In this document: positions 1-12,090 of the stretch, one piece after another
Numbering within the stretch: the first letter of the stretch is position 1
How the letters are laid out: every line of letters begins with the position of its first letter
Assembly: GCA_026225945.1 (NCBI GenBank)
Contig: JAMJFZ010000694.1
Location: forward strand, 186,001-250,000
Length of the DNA: 64,000 nucleotides
Reading direction: 5' to 3'
Source: Cricetomys ansorgei
Lineage: Eukaryota; Chordata; Mammalia; Rodentia; Nesomyidae
Notes under the pieces: generated by a model
Seen by the model: the letters and a program-made list of their open reading frames with translations, nothing else
Database searches by the model: none
What the model was told of the DNA's origin: nothing
Made by a program: the position numbers and the translations under genes

Positions 1-1319
1 AAGTAGCTTACTAAGCAGGGAAGCATGAAATGGAAAACAATGACTGGAGGGATTTCACATCTCTGATCACTTCATTTCTCCTGGGGATCCTGACCAAGGT
101 AGAATGAAGGGAATGCATATTAAAATTGAATCAGTTACAATTAGAGGTATGATTCGTAGGTAAGTCACACAGGCAGTGTAATATTCACACAAAAACATTT
201 ACTCGTTCACTGGTATTTAAGCTCCATTGTATACCTGCATTAAGGTATCTGCTTTTCCTCACTATCACCATGGAGGAAAGGCACATAACTTTCCTTATTG
301 ATACTAAACATTTTCTTGCTTTGACAGATGCATATTCTACATACCAAGCTAAAGTGCACCCAAACCGTTGTGTTAGTTGTGGTTTCTTGCATGAACTTTG
401 TATGACACATATTTGGTCATATTTGGTCTATGATTAAATATAAAGAGGAAATGAATGAGCAAGAAGTGAACACAGGTGATTTTGTATGATCACAAAAGGG
501 GGTGTATTGTAAGTGTACTATACTGTCAAAAATGATACTGGATAACTATTATTTCTCTTGCCTGTAGAAGACTATTTATTCAACCCTTAATATTTGTTAC
601 TTTCTGTAGATCTAGATATAGGATTGTAGCTTCCTGCTGTTTCATTTTACATATCTATTGTTAGGATATTCCTTCTCAAGTTTAGTATGTCATTCATGTA
701 AAACTTTATCTGAGTGGATAGAAGAAGCAGGGCATTTAAGAAGTTTTGGAAAAAACAAAGAGAATGGGAATAATATTATAATATAATCCTAAAAATAAAA
801 GTTGAAACAAATTTTGAGCGAGAGGAGCATATGTGCCCAACTTCATAGACAGTGTCCCCAGTAATCACATGTAGTGTCCCATGTAATGATTTATGTGTGC
901 CTATGGGGAGCAGAGGATGCAAGTTGGGATAGTGAGTGGGGCTGTTTAAATTTGGGATAACTCTTATTTATGCTAGGAAGACTGAAAGGGAGACTAGGCA
1001 AGTAACTCACTTTCCCAATCCCCAAAATTGGACTGCTATATGACTACTGTTTTGTACTGCTGTAAACTTTCTTTTGTCTTCATGAGGTTAAGAATTCTAG
1101 AATTCCACATGCCTCAGGAAACTGTACTGTACTGTACTGGTCACCGTCTGGCAAATGATGTTTTTCCTATCTTGTGTAAGTAACATGATCTTAGGTTGAA
1201 GATTGAATAGGATCTCATTTCTAAGGATTAGAGACACTGTCTAGTAAAATTGCCCAATGTCAATCCTAATGTATCACACATTGGGAAAGATGAACAGAAA
1301 TCCAGATATAGGTGAATGA
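1..1319. other. AT-rich sequence, nothing recognised
   Basis: No open frame longer than about 60 codons, no clear SINE, L1 or satellite and no CpG clustering are visible. The tract is ordinary AT-rich rodent-type intergenic or intronic DNA as far as it can be read by eye. Confidence 0.6.
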
Positions 1320-1660
1320 GGGAGCAGAATCCTGAGGAACAAAATCATTTTCACTGTCCCAAATGTAGAGCTAAAACCTCTAACCATGAAATAACAAAAT
1401 CCTGAATTGTATATGGAGCATTACACTCAGCTGTGGTCTTCGCCCTAGTTTCAATGGTGAAATACACACCAATCAGACTTCATGAGTGGTACACAGTGAA
1501 TACACGAACCTAAAGAACATCAAATAGTATAATTTGCCAAGATGCTATAGCACTGAAAAACACCTATTTCATCACCCAAGAACGGGTCTATGAAATCAAT
1601 TTAGCTTGTGAGAGCTGCTACACAGTGCAAAACTCACCCTGCTGTGGATAACTCTGAGGC
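1320..1660 (-). repeat. Weak third copy of the block A/B exon-like motif
   Basis: A 30-base stretch near 1,621-1,650 matches block A at about 3,907-3,936 in 27 of 30 positions, and block B at about 15,787-15,816 less well. Flanking bases back to about 1,450 align loosely, including the GTGG...ACA.GTGAAT stretch seen in block A at about 3,785. On the minus strand the shared core reads as a good splice donor (CAG followed by GGTGAGTTTT). Homology outside the core is my inference at roughly 60% identity; only the core is solid. Confidence 0.4.
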
Positions 1661-2784
1661 TATCAGCTTTCTAACCATTGTGGAAATCCTTACAAGAGAA
1701 GACATTTACCACCACAACTCTTTGATCAGCTTATTCACTGCACATGTTATAAGTGAAATGTGACGTGGGTTCTAGTGGTAAGTTCAGTCTAGCTTCTAGG
1801 ACTTGGGTAATGGTTTTGCTGGAAAAATAATAACCAATGTATGCAGAAACAGAAACTGCTACAGGTTATTTTTGTGGGATTGTAAAATAGAAAAAGAAAA
1901 CATTTAATCTGAAAAGCTCCCTGAGGACACAATATAATCATGTATTAACCACTAATACAATATGAGAAAAAGAAGTTTGAGTGGCATGAATGTGTACACT
2001 TAACTCTGTAACCTCATGCCACAATAAATAGGGCATTTTTTTGTCTCCCACTAGTAAGTTCTGTGATGGCTTGAAGAGCTTTGGAACTTGAATGAGGCTT
2101 TTCAATGAAATATCTGTTTTCTTCTATAAATACTGAAAGAAACTGAAAGAGCAAAGTTGATGTTTTAAATTTTAGTTACTATGACAAAAATATCTTTAAA
2201 ACAAAAACAGATAAACTCCTGGAAAGCAAGTTGGGGCTGTACAGCTGATAGTCTTGTATCTCCCTCATCTTATAATATAACCTCTTGGATAATTGGGTAG
2301 GGAGTGCCTAGATACCAAGTTGACCCTACTGCACAGGATGTGCTCCATGCACCAGATGTGCCTATGCATTTGGAGGTTGAAATAGCCTACACAGGGAGTA
2401 CATCAGGGTAGACTCTTATCACTGATTGGACCTGGTGGGAAGTGCATAGCCTTAATGTTTCTAAAGTTTTGAACTATAGGATTCAGAATATATGATTCGG
2501 GCATTTCTGTGAAAGATGACAGGTTGATACTATGAGTATCTCAGGATTGTGATGGTCAGAGTCCATCTTCCTTGCCAGTATTTAGTTAATATAATTAAAG
2601 CTTGCTTGCTTCAAATTTGCCTCAATTCTGATAGTGTTATTTTCAACTGGACTTGGGATTTACAAAACCATGACAAATTTTTTTTCACTTTTAAAAAGCC
2701 CTTAATATAGACTTGGGTATAGACACCCATCTGCTCTCTTCCCTCAGTGGTATGGTTACAGGGGTCTTTGTCTCAGTTTTCTTC
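1661..2784. other. Unassigned AT-rich stretch
   Basis: No recognisable gene or repeat. The block A/B duplication cannot be followed to the left of about 2,785, so this marks the outer flank of block A. Confidence 0.5.
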
Positions 2785-2788
2785 CTGG

Positions 2789-3030
2789 CTTCCTGAATGT
2801 CAGGATGCCCATTCACATTAGGGACACCATACCCACCTCAGAACTATGAAAGCTATGTGGTTCCTGGCTTCCTAAATGACAGGATACCTTTCTATTGGGG
2901 AAACCTTCTCCACCTCAGAACTGTTTGGTCTCTTGGGCTTCCAAGTGCCAGGGCACATTCCTTTCAGAGCTGTAAACACTTCCATTGGGGACACTATTCT
3001 CACCTCAGAGATGTGCAGAAACTCTGCTAC
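2789..3030 (+). repeat. Three-copy 70-79 bp direct repeat in an LTR-like head
   Basis: Copies start at about 2,789, 2,868 and 2,938. Each begins CTTCC, followed by a GxCAGG motif, a TTGGGGA(A/C)AC-type motif and CACCTCAGA. A run resembling a polyadenylation region follows near 3,060-3,110. Block B (14,735-14,960) has the same arrangement with a clean AATAAAA. Directly repeated boxes before a poly(A) signal suggest the U3-R part of an old LTR, but I cannot name the family. A 78-codon ORF over this stretch is a by-product of the repeats. Confidence 0.45.
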
Positions 3031-3283
3031 TGAGTACTAGGCCACTTTTCCATCTCTGTCTGAAATTAATATGAAAACTAACACTGGGCTGCTACTCCTT
3101 TTCATCAATTCAAACACTGAGAAAAATGAACCTGGGAGATTGTGTTTTTTGCATCTCTTTGGTATTTTAAACTCCTGCAATCTTCAGAAAACTTAATGGA
3201 AAAGAGGTGTCATTATTTATTAAATTATCGTGAAATCATAGAGTGAGCTATCTTCCTTCATCTCAAGCTTTGATGTGAAAACC

Positions 3284-3304
3284 AAAAAAAAAAAAAAAAA
3301 AAAA
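3284..3304 (+). repeat. Poly(A) run, A21
   Basis: There are 21 consecutive A, absent at the equivalent place in block B (near 15,165). It could be a retroposon tail or simple expansion after duplication. Confidence 0.9.
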
Positions 3305-3922
3305 CAATAAACTGCATGAGCAAAATATTTTGGCTAATCATAGTAATTCTTCTAGAATGCAATACTGCACTGAACCTATTGACACATCCTGGGCTCTCTG
3401 CTGAACCAAAACCACAATTGATCTGCCTACTACATGACTTTCATGAAAGTACCAATTCACTAACTTAGGCAATTCTGGCATGAGATGTGTCTCACAGATC
3501 AAATAATTGGGATGTAAGTGGCAATAAAGATTGCACAGGATTCTTACGTCAAAGTAACTAAGTTAGTAGCTACATGGAATGGCTCCACCTTAATGTATAA
3601 ATACCATTCTTGGCAGGAATATTGTCCAGGACCCTCAGAAACAAAACCAATGGGATCAGAGGCAGAATCAAGATCTGCAAGCATGCAAGAACAACATCCT
3701 GACATTGATAATGTTGTAGGACCCTCAGAGAACTTCATGACCCCAGTCTCAAATTTGAGCCTCAATGCAATTAGTATTCCTACGTGGAAATGACACTGTG
3801 AATTCATAAGATAGAATATATTGGGCAGCTTCCATACTCAATAGAATACTTATCTCCTTAGGCAGGAACTAATTTAAGAAATAGTTTCAAATCTTGAAGA
3901 AATATACACAGTGGAAAACTCA

Positions 3923-4164
3923 CCCTGCTATGGACATCTTTGGATTCCTATTCCATACTGATTAGTGTTTTCACAGACCATAGAATGTATTATCAAGTAT
4001 CCCTGCCTTGGTTCTGTTGCCATCTCCAGAATAGCTTCAAAGGCTTTGGGTATGGCTTGATTTGAAGAATCACTACTAGTATGCACTGAAATGAAAGGTT
4101 GTAAAGGATGATATTTTTGAGAAAGTAACATAGAAAAGAAATCACTGCATCCCATCTGCCTCAT
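3923..4164 (-). pseudogene. Exon-like minus-strand ORF, block A copy
   Basis: A 78-codon minus-strand ORF aligns with the 87-codon ORF of block B (15,830-16,093). Shared landmarks are a DSSNQ motif, an A(F/L)E..LE(M/L)A helix-like stretch and VC..TNQYG near the C-terminus, in the same frame apart from one indel. Immediately downstream on the minus strand both copies keep a strong splice-donor-like sequence (GTGAGTTTT). The N-terminal third of block A differs and has no convincing signal peptide. I do not recognise the family. It may be a decayed exon of a lineage-specific gene, or a chance ORF kept by shared ancestry. Confidence 0.3.
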
Positions 4165-4603
4165 GTTTGTTGGCCAGATGATAAAGCAACAGAAGAATCA
4201 CATTGGATTTTCCATACAACCATCATGATCTCACAGATTGTCACTGTCTACAATGTTCTTAGTGTTACTAAAATCCCACCTATTTATAACATATCAGTAT
4301 ATACTTCTTTACTTTATCCATGGATTTTAAGTCTCTTCATGAGTTGGTATCTGTTTTTCCTTTCACACAATTACCTTCAAATACTGTAGAAAAGCAAACA
4401 AGCAAGTGAATGCATTACTATGTCATTCAATATATTGACGGACTCTTGGATGTATTTCTTACTCTAACACCACCAGATTGGTGAATAACAAAATTCTTGT
4501 GCTTCTACCTTACTCAGCTTCTCCTCACTCAAACAATAACAAGTTATTCATAACCCATATCTCCTGCCCCCTTCTATTAGTTGAATTGGACCCAGGTATC
4601 AAG

Positions 4604-4717
4604 ATGAAACTCAGTTCAGTTGGTGTTTGTATCTTTCTTCTTCTTTTTGTTTTAGCTGAAACTTATTATGTAAAAATTAACATTGTTGCAGATCAAGCAA
4701 AGTGTATTCACCACTAG
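4604..4717 (+). pseudogene. Short plus-strand ORF resembling a signal-peptide exon
   Basis: An internal ATG at 4,604 opens a frame of about 37 codons beginning MKLSS, followed by a hydrophobic core (VCIFLLLFVLAE) that would pass as a signal peptide. It then runs to a stop after a Cys-containing tail. The block B counterpart (about 16,473-16,600) has lost the ATG and gained an early stop. This may be a decayed first exon of a secreted protein. With one broken paralogue and no partner exon visible, the call is weak. Confidence 0.2.
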
Positions 4718-4794
4718 AATCTAGTTTTACTATAAAAGTTCAGAGAAAGAAAATTTTTTAAAATCATATCCCTCCTTTTTGCAGAACATTCATT

Positions 4795-4985
4795 CTGCAT
4801 GTTAAGTATTTCATTTGTTTTTTATTATCTCATATAATACATCCAGACCCCCTTCCACCCTCCTTCCATGCCTCCCAGGTCCTTCCAAATCCCCTCTCTA
4901 CCAGATCTATCCCTTGCTCCCCCTTGTTTCTACTCAGAAAAGAGCTGTCCTGCAAGAATTAGGAGTTAGACAAGTCATACCACAT
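4795..4985 (-). mobile_element. Probable antisense L1 3'-UTR-like fragment, block A
   Basis: The plus strand reads TATCTCATATAATACATCC followed by a long C/T-rich tract. From memory this is the look of the reversed 3' end of old rodent Lx-type L1 elements. The block B copy lies at 16,670-16,835. Assignment is by eye and could be confirmed only by repeat masking. Confidence 0.35.
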
Positions 4986-6476
4986 ACTTGTTTGACTATT
5001 TCTTCCATAATGCAAACACAGAAACACACAGATATATAAACAGACACAAACACACACAGTCACTACATAAAATAACATCGATCTTCAGAAACTCCCATGC
5101 TCACAAAGATTGCTTAAAATCAACAGACTTCTATCTCTGATTTCTTAGGAAATTTACATTTTCATTTGGGAAATCATTCTTAACCCAAGAATCATCCAAA
5201 CTCCCTAGCTCTTAGAATTGAAATTGCAAAGGCTATCTATTCACTGTTTAGATATTTTGTGATGTCCAGAGAAAAAGACCAGAGTTTTGGTTCCTTGAAG
5301 ATATCCTGTCCTAACTCTGTATGAACCAGAATACAAGGAGCCTCTATTTTGCTGACAAATGAACTACTTGTATGTTGACTAGCTCAGAGTTTACACTAGG
5401 AGCAGGCGATGGAACTAAATTTAATGATCAGCTGCTCTCCAAATGTTTAGCAATCAAAGATGTTCTCTGCTCAGACATGTGAGGAGTCAACGAAGCATAC
5501 TTGAATATATTCCTACTCTTCGTGATACCTACACTAACTTGAGAAGCTATTGATGGTTGTAACTGCATGGGACAATCTACAGCAGAACAGTCTTTGTTCC
5601 TTTTATTAAAATGGAATGGAAAAAGCTATGGTGTACATCTACTATCTAAATGACACAATCTATCATGCATTCTTCACGCTTTGAATCTTGGATTCTTGTA
5701 TAGAGAAAAAACACATTACACATGACCCCTAGCCATTTCAATGACTCTCTGAACTAGAGCCCTATCATGAATTATGAAGAGGCCTTAGTATACTTCTTCC
5801 ACCTCTCATCAGAAATCACCTCAGGAAGGAGGTTTGCATTAATAGGGAAAATAATAGCTGGAAGAAATCTCAACATTGACTGAAGCTGTCCTGAGAATCT
5901 TGACCATTGTGGCTATTTTTTTGTAAAGACTGAATGAATGTCTTTTAGAACATTGGATTGGACTCTCCACATGGGGTCCCATCTGGCCATTCAAGAGAGA
6001 GATCAAAGATACCCTATGCTTAGTGATATGACTCATTAGAGTAGAGTTATCTTTGGAATCCTGTTTCCTCAAACCATTGAATGAAGCAAGGATGTCTCAA
6101 GTTGATACTTTATAAGAAACATAGTGAATAAGGAACAAGTAAATTATCGTTGTACAGAAACAATCAGATTAATTCAGAAGGTAAAGTATACCATAGGACA
6201 ACTTCCCTGATTTCTTTTTATCGGAAGGAAGGAGGGAAAACTGACTTGAAAAGAGATTTAAGGGACCCAGGCAAGAAGGAACTTCCCTAAATTACAATAA
6301 TCTGGTGGTAAATGTAGAAGAATCAGGAATTCAAGTTTATCTTCAGCAGCTTGCGCTTCAACAGATTTAGGGGACTAAAGAGTATGAAGGCAAGTGAGAG
6401 ATTAAGACTTAAGAGACCTAATGATAAGAGTGTTTACAGGTGTGGTGTCCCATGTCACAGCCATCAGGAGACATAG
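4986..6476. other. Block A unique-looking stretch
   Basis: Clear homology to block B (about 16,840-18,410) but no recognised repeat class or gene. The ORFs here (for example the minus-strand 77-codon frame at 5,839-6,072) are not conserved in block B, where a different frame is open, so coding is unlikely. Confidence 0.5.
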
Positions 6477-6485
6477 TGGAATTCA

Positions 6486-7099
6486 GATACAAGAGTTTTA
6501 GGGTAGCCTGTTCTATAGATGCTGTACTCCTGGCTGGGGAATGCACAAGTTGAGGGCAGGAGTGGCCCCCACTTCCTGATGAAGTGGACTGAGATGCTGA
6601 GGTATCCTTTTCTGTAGCCCTCAGAGGTCCCTAGCCAAGAATACTACTTATACCATGCTTGCTTCATGGATGCTTAAGGGACACGTTTATCTGTTTTGTA
6701 GCCCACATCAACCCAGTGGGCGGGTCTCTTGCCTTCCTGCACCTCAGGTGTGCCTCACCCTGCCATGCTAATTAAGGCTTCTCCACCAGAGGGAGAAACT
6801 CCGCCTTCCCCAGGAGGATATTAAAAGAGGGAGAAACCCTTTTAAAAAATGAGTTTAGTGTCTACCAGAAACTTCTCCAGGGACTTATTTTTGTGTCTTG
6901 TTCCTTTGTTCTTGGCATAGAGATCAGAGTCCATGGATGTTCCAAGAAACCCATTGACCGGCTTCCTGCAAATTCCTGCTCCCCTCTCAGCTTGAGTTTC
7001 CCTCCACTGGACAGGGAGGGACCAAGGCAGAGTCCCAGCTGGCTGCGTGCTAGGATGGAGCTGCAGCAACTGCGAGGGACGACCGAACCAACAAATATA
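6486..7099 (+). mobile_element. 614-bp LTR-like insertion, block A only
   Basis: Block B lacks this segment: its sequence jumps across it near 18,415-18,450. The insertion is bounded by a 9-bp direct repeat TGGAATTCA (6,477-6,485 and 7,100-7,108), consistent with a target-site duplication. Inside, GC content rises and a TATA-like ATATTAAAAG lies near 6,819-6,828, as in a solo LTR promoter. The ends do not start with a clear TG...CA, so the class is uncertain. The segment contains only short ORFs in either direction and no gene. Confidence 0.45.
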
Positions 7100-7679
7100 T
7101 GGAATTCAAGAGAAACTAGAGGTACATACTGAGATCTAATCTCAATTAAAAGTAAATGTAAACAGTTTATTAGATTCTTTTAAAAGAAGCCACTCATTTT
7201 TCAAAGGCATTAATAAGACTATCACTGAATTTGAACATGGGTAGTATATGATGGTAAGGATAATTCTTCATTTTATAAGATGTGGTCTAGGTATTTTACA
7301 TACATGTGAAATCACTGTTTATCATTGGAAATGATGTAAAAATTTTAAATGTTAAATGTCTTTATGCATAATATTTCATTTTTAAAAGTTTCAGTGTAAA
7401 AGAACAGACAGGTGGTATATGCCAGGAGTCCCATTTCTAAGTCTAACTGTCCTTTCTACCCAAACCCAGTTTATTTCTTGGAAGCAAGTGCACATATTGA
7501 AATAAGTAAAGGTAAATTATCCACACAATGAAGAAAGAAACTGGAGAACTTCTGAGTTGATAGGATGTATTACAAAAGAGTAAAAGGACATCTTGCAAAA
7601 GTGGTTTCAGTCAACAGCTTGAAGATGAAAAAGTTTGAGATATGCAGAGAAAATAGCAAGTTTTTTTACAAACTCTAGT

Positions 7680-7835
7680 TATCTCAATCCAAATTGGAAT
7701 TCAAGTATGTTTGTGTATATGGGGTGAGTAAAGTTATACATGTTTGATGATGCATATATGAACACAGATGTGTGAGTTTCTCTGGAAGATTAATCAGTGC
7801 TCTCAACTGTTGAGCCATTTATCTATCCTGAGTAT
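7680..7835 (-). mobile_element. Antisense B2/B3-type SINE remnant, block A
   Basis: The stretch 7,797-7,832 reads as the reverse complement of the tRNA-like SINE head (GGCTCA..(A/G)GTTGAGAGCACT). It is preceded by a decayed GT-rich tract. Block B has the same remnant at 19,135-19,190, preceded by a clean (TG)15. Confidence 0.45.
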
Positions 7836-8550
7836 ACTTTTTTTCTATTGACAATATTCAAAATTTTAAGAATAAATAGCATCAGGAACGGAACTGAAAA
7901 TATAATCCATGGAACCCACTTTAGCAAACAGATAAGAATATACCAGTATATTAAGAGTCTATAATTTTCATATCAAGACTTTAAATCTGATATCTCAATG
8001 ATTGCCTCTGAAAGGATGGGAAACAACCTCTCCACTCAATAATCTTGTCTGCACTAATGATTTGTCTCACAGATATTTTTCTTATATCAAATGCAAAGGT
8101 ACACACATTAGCACTATCACAAACTCTTTCTCATGTAGTAACTAATAAAGTTTAATTGTAATTACAAGGTATATCCTATATTAATCAATTGAAGAAAGTA
8201 TGTTTTCACTGTATCTGACAACGTTCCTCCTCTATTGCCTGAAATTTTCTACCGACATCTGAGTTATATAATAGATCTATGTCTCACAGCTAGAGCATGT
8301 CTACTTCAATGGAAGGGTCTAGTGAGTTTTAGAGACCCTCTTCCTCCTTCTGTCATACCAAAGTCTCTGACTTTGAACAGTTGGCTGGTTATAAAAATTT
8401 TACTTAAAGCTCAGAGTAAATTAGATACCAACAAAAATCACAATCAACCATAGAATATAAATGACATTTGGCCTGATGTTCATCTGGCTACAGATTTAAA
8501 GTCATGCTACAGTTTTAACATCTAGTTAACTATGGACATCAAGTTTCAGA

Positions 8551-8755
8551 AGCTCAGCAAGGAGTGATGGCTCAGTAGTTAAGAAAATGTTTTTCTATTG
8601 CAGATGACCTCATTTCCCAGACAGTGCTTGGATCTCCTGTATTGTAACTCTAGATTCAGGGATTCTACAGCTCTCTTCTGGTCTTTTTGGACACATGCAT
8701 TGTTCATATTCTTATTCAGAAATAAACACATAGACAAAAAATAAATTCTTAAAAT
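8551..8755 (+). mobile_element. B3 (B2-family) SINE, block A
   Basis: The element begins with GATGGCTCAGTAGTTAAGAA, close to the tRNA-derived head of rodent B2/B3. It keeps the internal TCTTCTGG(T)CT-type block and ends in an AATAAA-containing A-rich tail. The paralogous element sits at 19,911-20,130, so this insertion predates the block duplication. Confidence 0.75.
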
Positions 8756-8778
8756 CTCAAAAGATTCACAAATTTTGA

Positions 8779-9010
8779 CTGACCATGTAGCTCAGTTCAG
8801 GCCTAGCACTTACAAAGCTCTGTGCTTGATCCCCAGCACTACACAGACTGGATTTGCTGGAAATTCCTTTAACCCCAGCACTAGAAAGAGAGGTGAGAGG
8901 ATCAAGCCAACCTCAGCTACATAATATTTGCAAGGCCAACCTGGAATACTTGAGACATTGTTACAAACATAAGTAAGTAAGTAAAAAAATAAATAAACAA
9001 ATAAAAAATA
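8779..9010 (+). mobile_element. B4 (ID-B1 composite) SINE, block A
   Basis: The ID-like head reads ATGTAGCTCAGTT and continues through TTGATCCCCAGCACTACA. It is followed by a B1-like second half (CCCAGCACTAGAAAGAGAGG; CAGCTACATA; AGGCCAACCTGGAATACTTG) and a tail of AAATAAATAAACAAAT type. Only the SINE is present, not a functional tRNA gene. Confidence 0.75.
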
Positions 9011-9789
9011 ATTCCAATTACTGGAAATGAGGCTGAATGATTTTGTATATTGAAAATTTCATATCCCACTCTATTTGAGCATATAAGGTCCTTCATATAT
9101 CTATCTCCTATTGTGTCTCTATGCTGCATATAAGCCCATGTTCCTCTCTATTTTCAACTGCTTAGCTTCTCTTAGGCTTACGCCTTTTGTAAACTTCAAT
9201 GTCACTGTGTCATATGGTCATGACAATCAATGGTGTTCTATTACTATTGCATTCAGTGTTTTTTTAGCTCCAGAAATTTGGATATTCATTCCATTATAAA
9301 GTCATTAGTGGGAAACGACGATATAAAAGATGAATTCCATTTCTATTTTCAGCATCTCATGATGGGAATCAAGTGTTGTGAAGACACAGGGACTGCTCAA
9401 CCCATGCAGTTGTATCATCTGGGATACTATCTGATATCTTTACAGCACCATGATTATCTATATTTCAAATAGAATTTTCCCTCAATCTCAGAAAGTGTGG
9501 TTTAGTTAAAGATGGGTCATTGCAGCTGCAGATGACCATAAATGTTGGCAGCATCTGCACAGATGTGTCCACCAGACTAGAGCCAATGAAATGACTCAGC
9601 AATAATGACACTTGCTGCTAAGCCTGCTGATAGGGTTTTTTTTACAAATAATTGCCCAGAGAAGACAAATTTGAAGATACAATCTCAATTTTCTACAGGA
9701 AAGTTAAAGATAAGTTCTGAAGACATAGCGTGGTACACAGATAGTTTCCTATCTCATAGGCCATAGATATCTCATAATATTAATAAAGA

Positions 9790-11815
9790 TAAAAATTTCA
9801 ACAAAATCATGGAGGAAAAATTTCCAAAACTGAAAAAGTTAAACCTATAAAAGTACAGGAAGCTTATAGGACAACAAATAAACCAGACTAGAAAAGAAAG
9901 AACCCTTGTCACTAAATAATCAAAAGACTAAACATATACAACAAAGAAAGAATACTAAAAGCTGAAAGAGAAAAAAATCAAATAACATAAAGAGGCAAAG
10001 CTTTTAGAATTACATCTGACTTCACAGTAGAGACACTGAGAGCCAAGAGGGTCTAGAATGAAAAAATACAGACTCTAAGGAACATAGATGCCAAACAAGA
10101 CTCCTATACTCAGTAAAACTGTCAATTATCATACATAGAGAAAATCAAATATTTCATGATAAATCGAAATTCAAATAATACCTAACTACAAATCCTGCCC
10201 TACAGAAGGTAATAGAATAAAATCTTCAACAAAAGGAATTTAATTACAATTAAGGAAACACAGGAATTAAGTTATCTCACAATATCATATGCAATAGAAG
10301 AAACACACACACATACACACACATCAATAACAATTACAAAATAACAAATCCTGACAATCAATTGTCTTTGATACCCCTCAAAATTGATGGTCTCATTTCC
10401 ACATGTAAAAAAAATAAAAACCAGAAATTAACAGAATGGATTTAAAAACAGAATCCAGTCTTCTGATGCATACAAGAAACACACCTCAATCTCAAAGATA
10501 AACATTACCTCAGAGAAAAGGTTTGAGAAAAATTTATCAAGTAGATACTGAAAAGTAAGCTAATGTAAAGATTCTAATATCCCATACAATAGAATTCGAA
10601 CCAAAATTAATTAGAGACTTGGAAGGACACATCATACTCATCAAATTAAAAAACACACCAAGATAATATTCCAATTCCTAATATCTATATCCCTAACACA
10701 AAAGCTCCCACATTTATAAAAGAAACATCACTAGTCTCCAGACAATTGAATAATCTTAAAGAAATGGATGCTTTTCACGATAGATATTGCACATAAAAAT
10801 TGAATAAAATCTAATAAACACTTTAAACAAACCTGTAACTCACAAATAAATACAAGAGGACAATAAAAGTCTTCCAAGTAAAGCCTATGACCAGAATGTT
10901 TTAGCTCTGAACTCTAAATGCTCCTCAAATTACTCCTTAAAATAGAAGCAGAACACCCATTGCCAAAGTAAAGCTTTAAGACACAGTTACACTAATATAC
11001 AAACCACAAAGAGATTCAACAAAGAAAGAGAGTTATACACCATTATACATGTAAATGTATAATGTAAATATACTTAATACTCATGAACCACATCCAAGGA
11101 CACATTTAAAAAACTATCCACCATGATCAAATAAGCTTTATCCCACACACACAGGGATCATTCAACATACAAATTTAAGCAATGTAATCCACCAAATAAA
11201 CAAACTGAAAGAAAAAAAAAAGCTCACATGCTCACATCACTAAATACTAAGACAGTTTTTAACAAAATCCAACACCTCTTCATGATAACACTATTGGAGG
11301 GATTGCAGATGCATTCTATACCTAAACATAATACAGGTAATTTCCAGCAAGAACTCTGCCAACATCAAATTAAATGGAGAGAAAGTCAAAATAATTCTAT
11401 TAACTTCTGACATAGTTGTCCTCTCTCTCCATACATGTTCAATAGCATTATAAGAAGGAACACTTATAGATGATAAACATCTTCAGTAAGGTGGTTGACA
11501 ACAGGATATACTTAAAAAGTCTTTACCTCAGGGAAACAACACCTTTACAAACATACAAACAACACCAGGTATATTGGGTTGTCTCTAATCAAGCAATGGA
11601 AGATTTGAATGACAAATACTTTATGTCCTCGAAAATGGAAATTGAAGAAGAGCTCACAAGATGAAAAGATATCCCATGTTTCTGGTTTGGTAGGATTGAC
11701 ATAGTAAAAATGTACATTTTACCCAAAGAAATCTACATATTTTATGTAATGTCTAACAAAATTCTTAAAGAAAAGAAACTTAAAGAAATGTTCAACATCC
11801 TTTATGATCTGGAAT
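9790..11815 (+). mobile_element. L1 fragment (ORF1 3' part to ORF2), block A, decayed
   Basis: The order of recognisable L1 blocks is the ORF1 C-terminal region (around 9,810-10,140), a CA-containing ORF1-ORF2 spacer (10,300-10,325), the ORF2 endonuclease region (10,340-10,780) and, after a gap, the ORF2 reverse-transcriptase region (10,930-11,520) and later ORF2 (11,560-11,815). Compared with block B, more than 1 kb of the endonuclease-RT portion is missing near 10,780-10,930. All frames are broken by many stops, so no product is possible. The fragment ends abruptly at the R-unit head. Confidence 0.9.
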
Positions 11816-12090
11816 AGCTCTCTAGATGCACTCCATTAAAGGGGATCCCAACAAGGTTGTATGGGCATACAAGTGGGTGAAGCATTTCCCTGTTGGGATG
11901 GCAGAAGAGGAAAGTATGGTTGGTAGGCTCAGGACATATGGGTAATAGAATGCAAGGGCTCCACTATTGCACTTCGCTGAGACACACCTCTAAGTTATGG
12001 GCATATGGGAGGTGCAAAAGCTGATTCCAACACCAAAGGGAATACTGTAGAATATCTATGGTCTATGCCAATCAACAAAGCAGCACAGAG
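11815..12090 (+). repeat. Head of an R repeat unit, block A
   Basis: From the AGCTCTCTAGATGCA motif onward this matches the starts of the R units at 24,960, 27,951, 31,391 and 33,866. Shared motifs include GGTAGGCTCAGGAC and GGAAT..T..AGAA. Similarity fades past about 12,090, so only ~275 bp is retained. The L1-to-R junction is at the same place as in block B. Confidence 0.7.

Larger units (their letters stand above)
2785..12090 (+). repeat. Segmental duplication, block A
   Basis: This ~9.3 kb module is paralogous and collinear with block B (14,735-25,250). Matching landmarks in the same order are: the LTR-like head with AATAAA/AATATG-type tail, the minus-strand exon-like ORF, the antisense L1-3'-end-like pyrimidine tract, an antisense SINE remnant, B3, B4, the L1 ORF1/ORF2 fragment and the R-unit head. 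The copies differ by many substitutions and indels, so the duplication is old. Block A alone carries the 614-bp insertion at 6,486-7,099 and has a shorter L1. Confidence 0.85.

Noticed and set aside
8779..9010. tRNA gene suggested by box A/B-like sequence
   Set aside because: It is the ID-derived head of a B4 SINE continuing into a B1-like half and an A-rich tail; no cloverleaf can be drawn.
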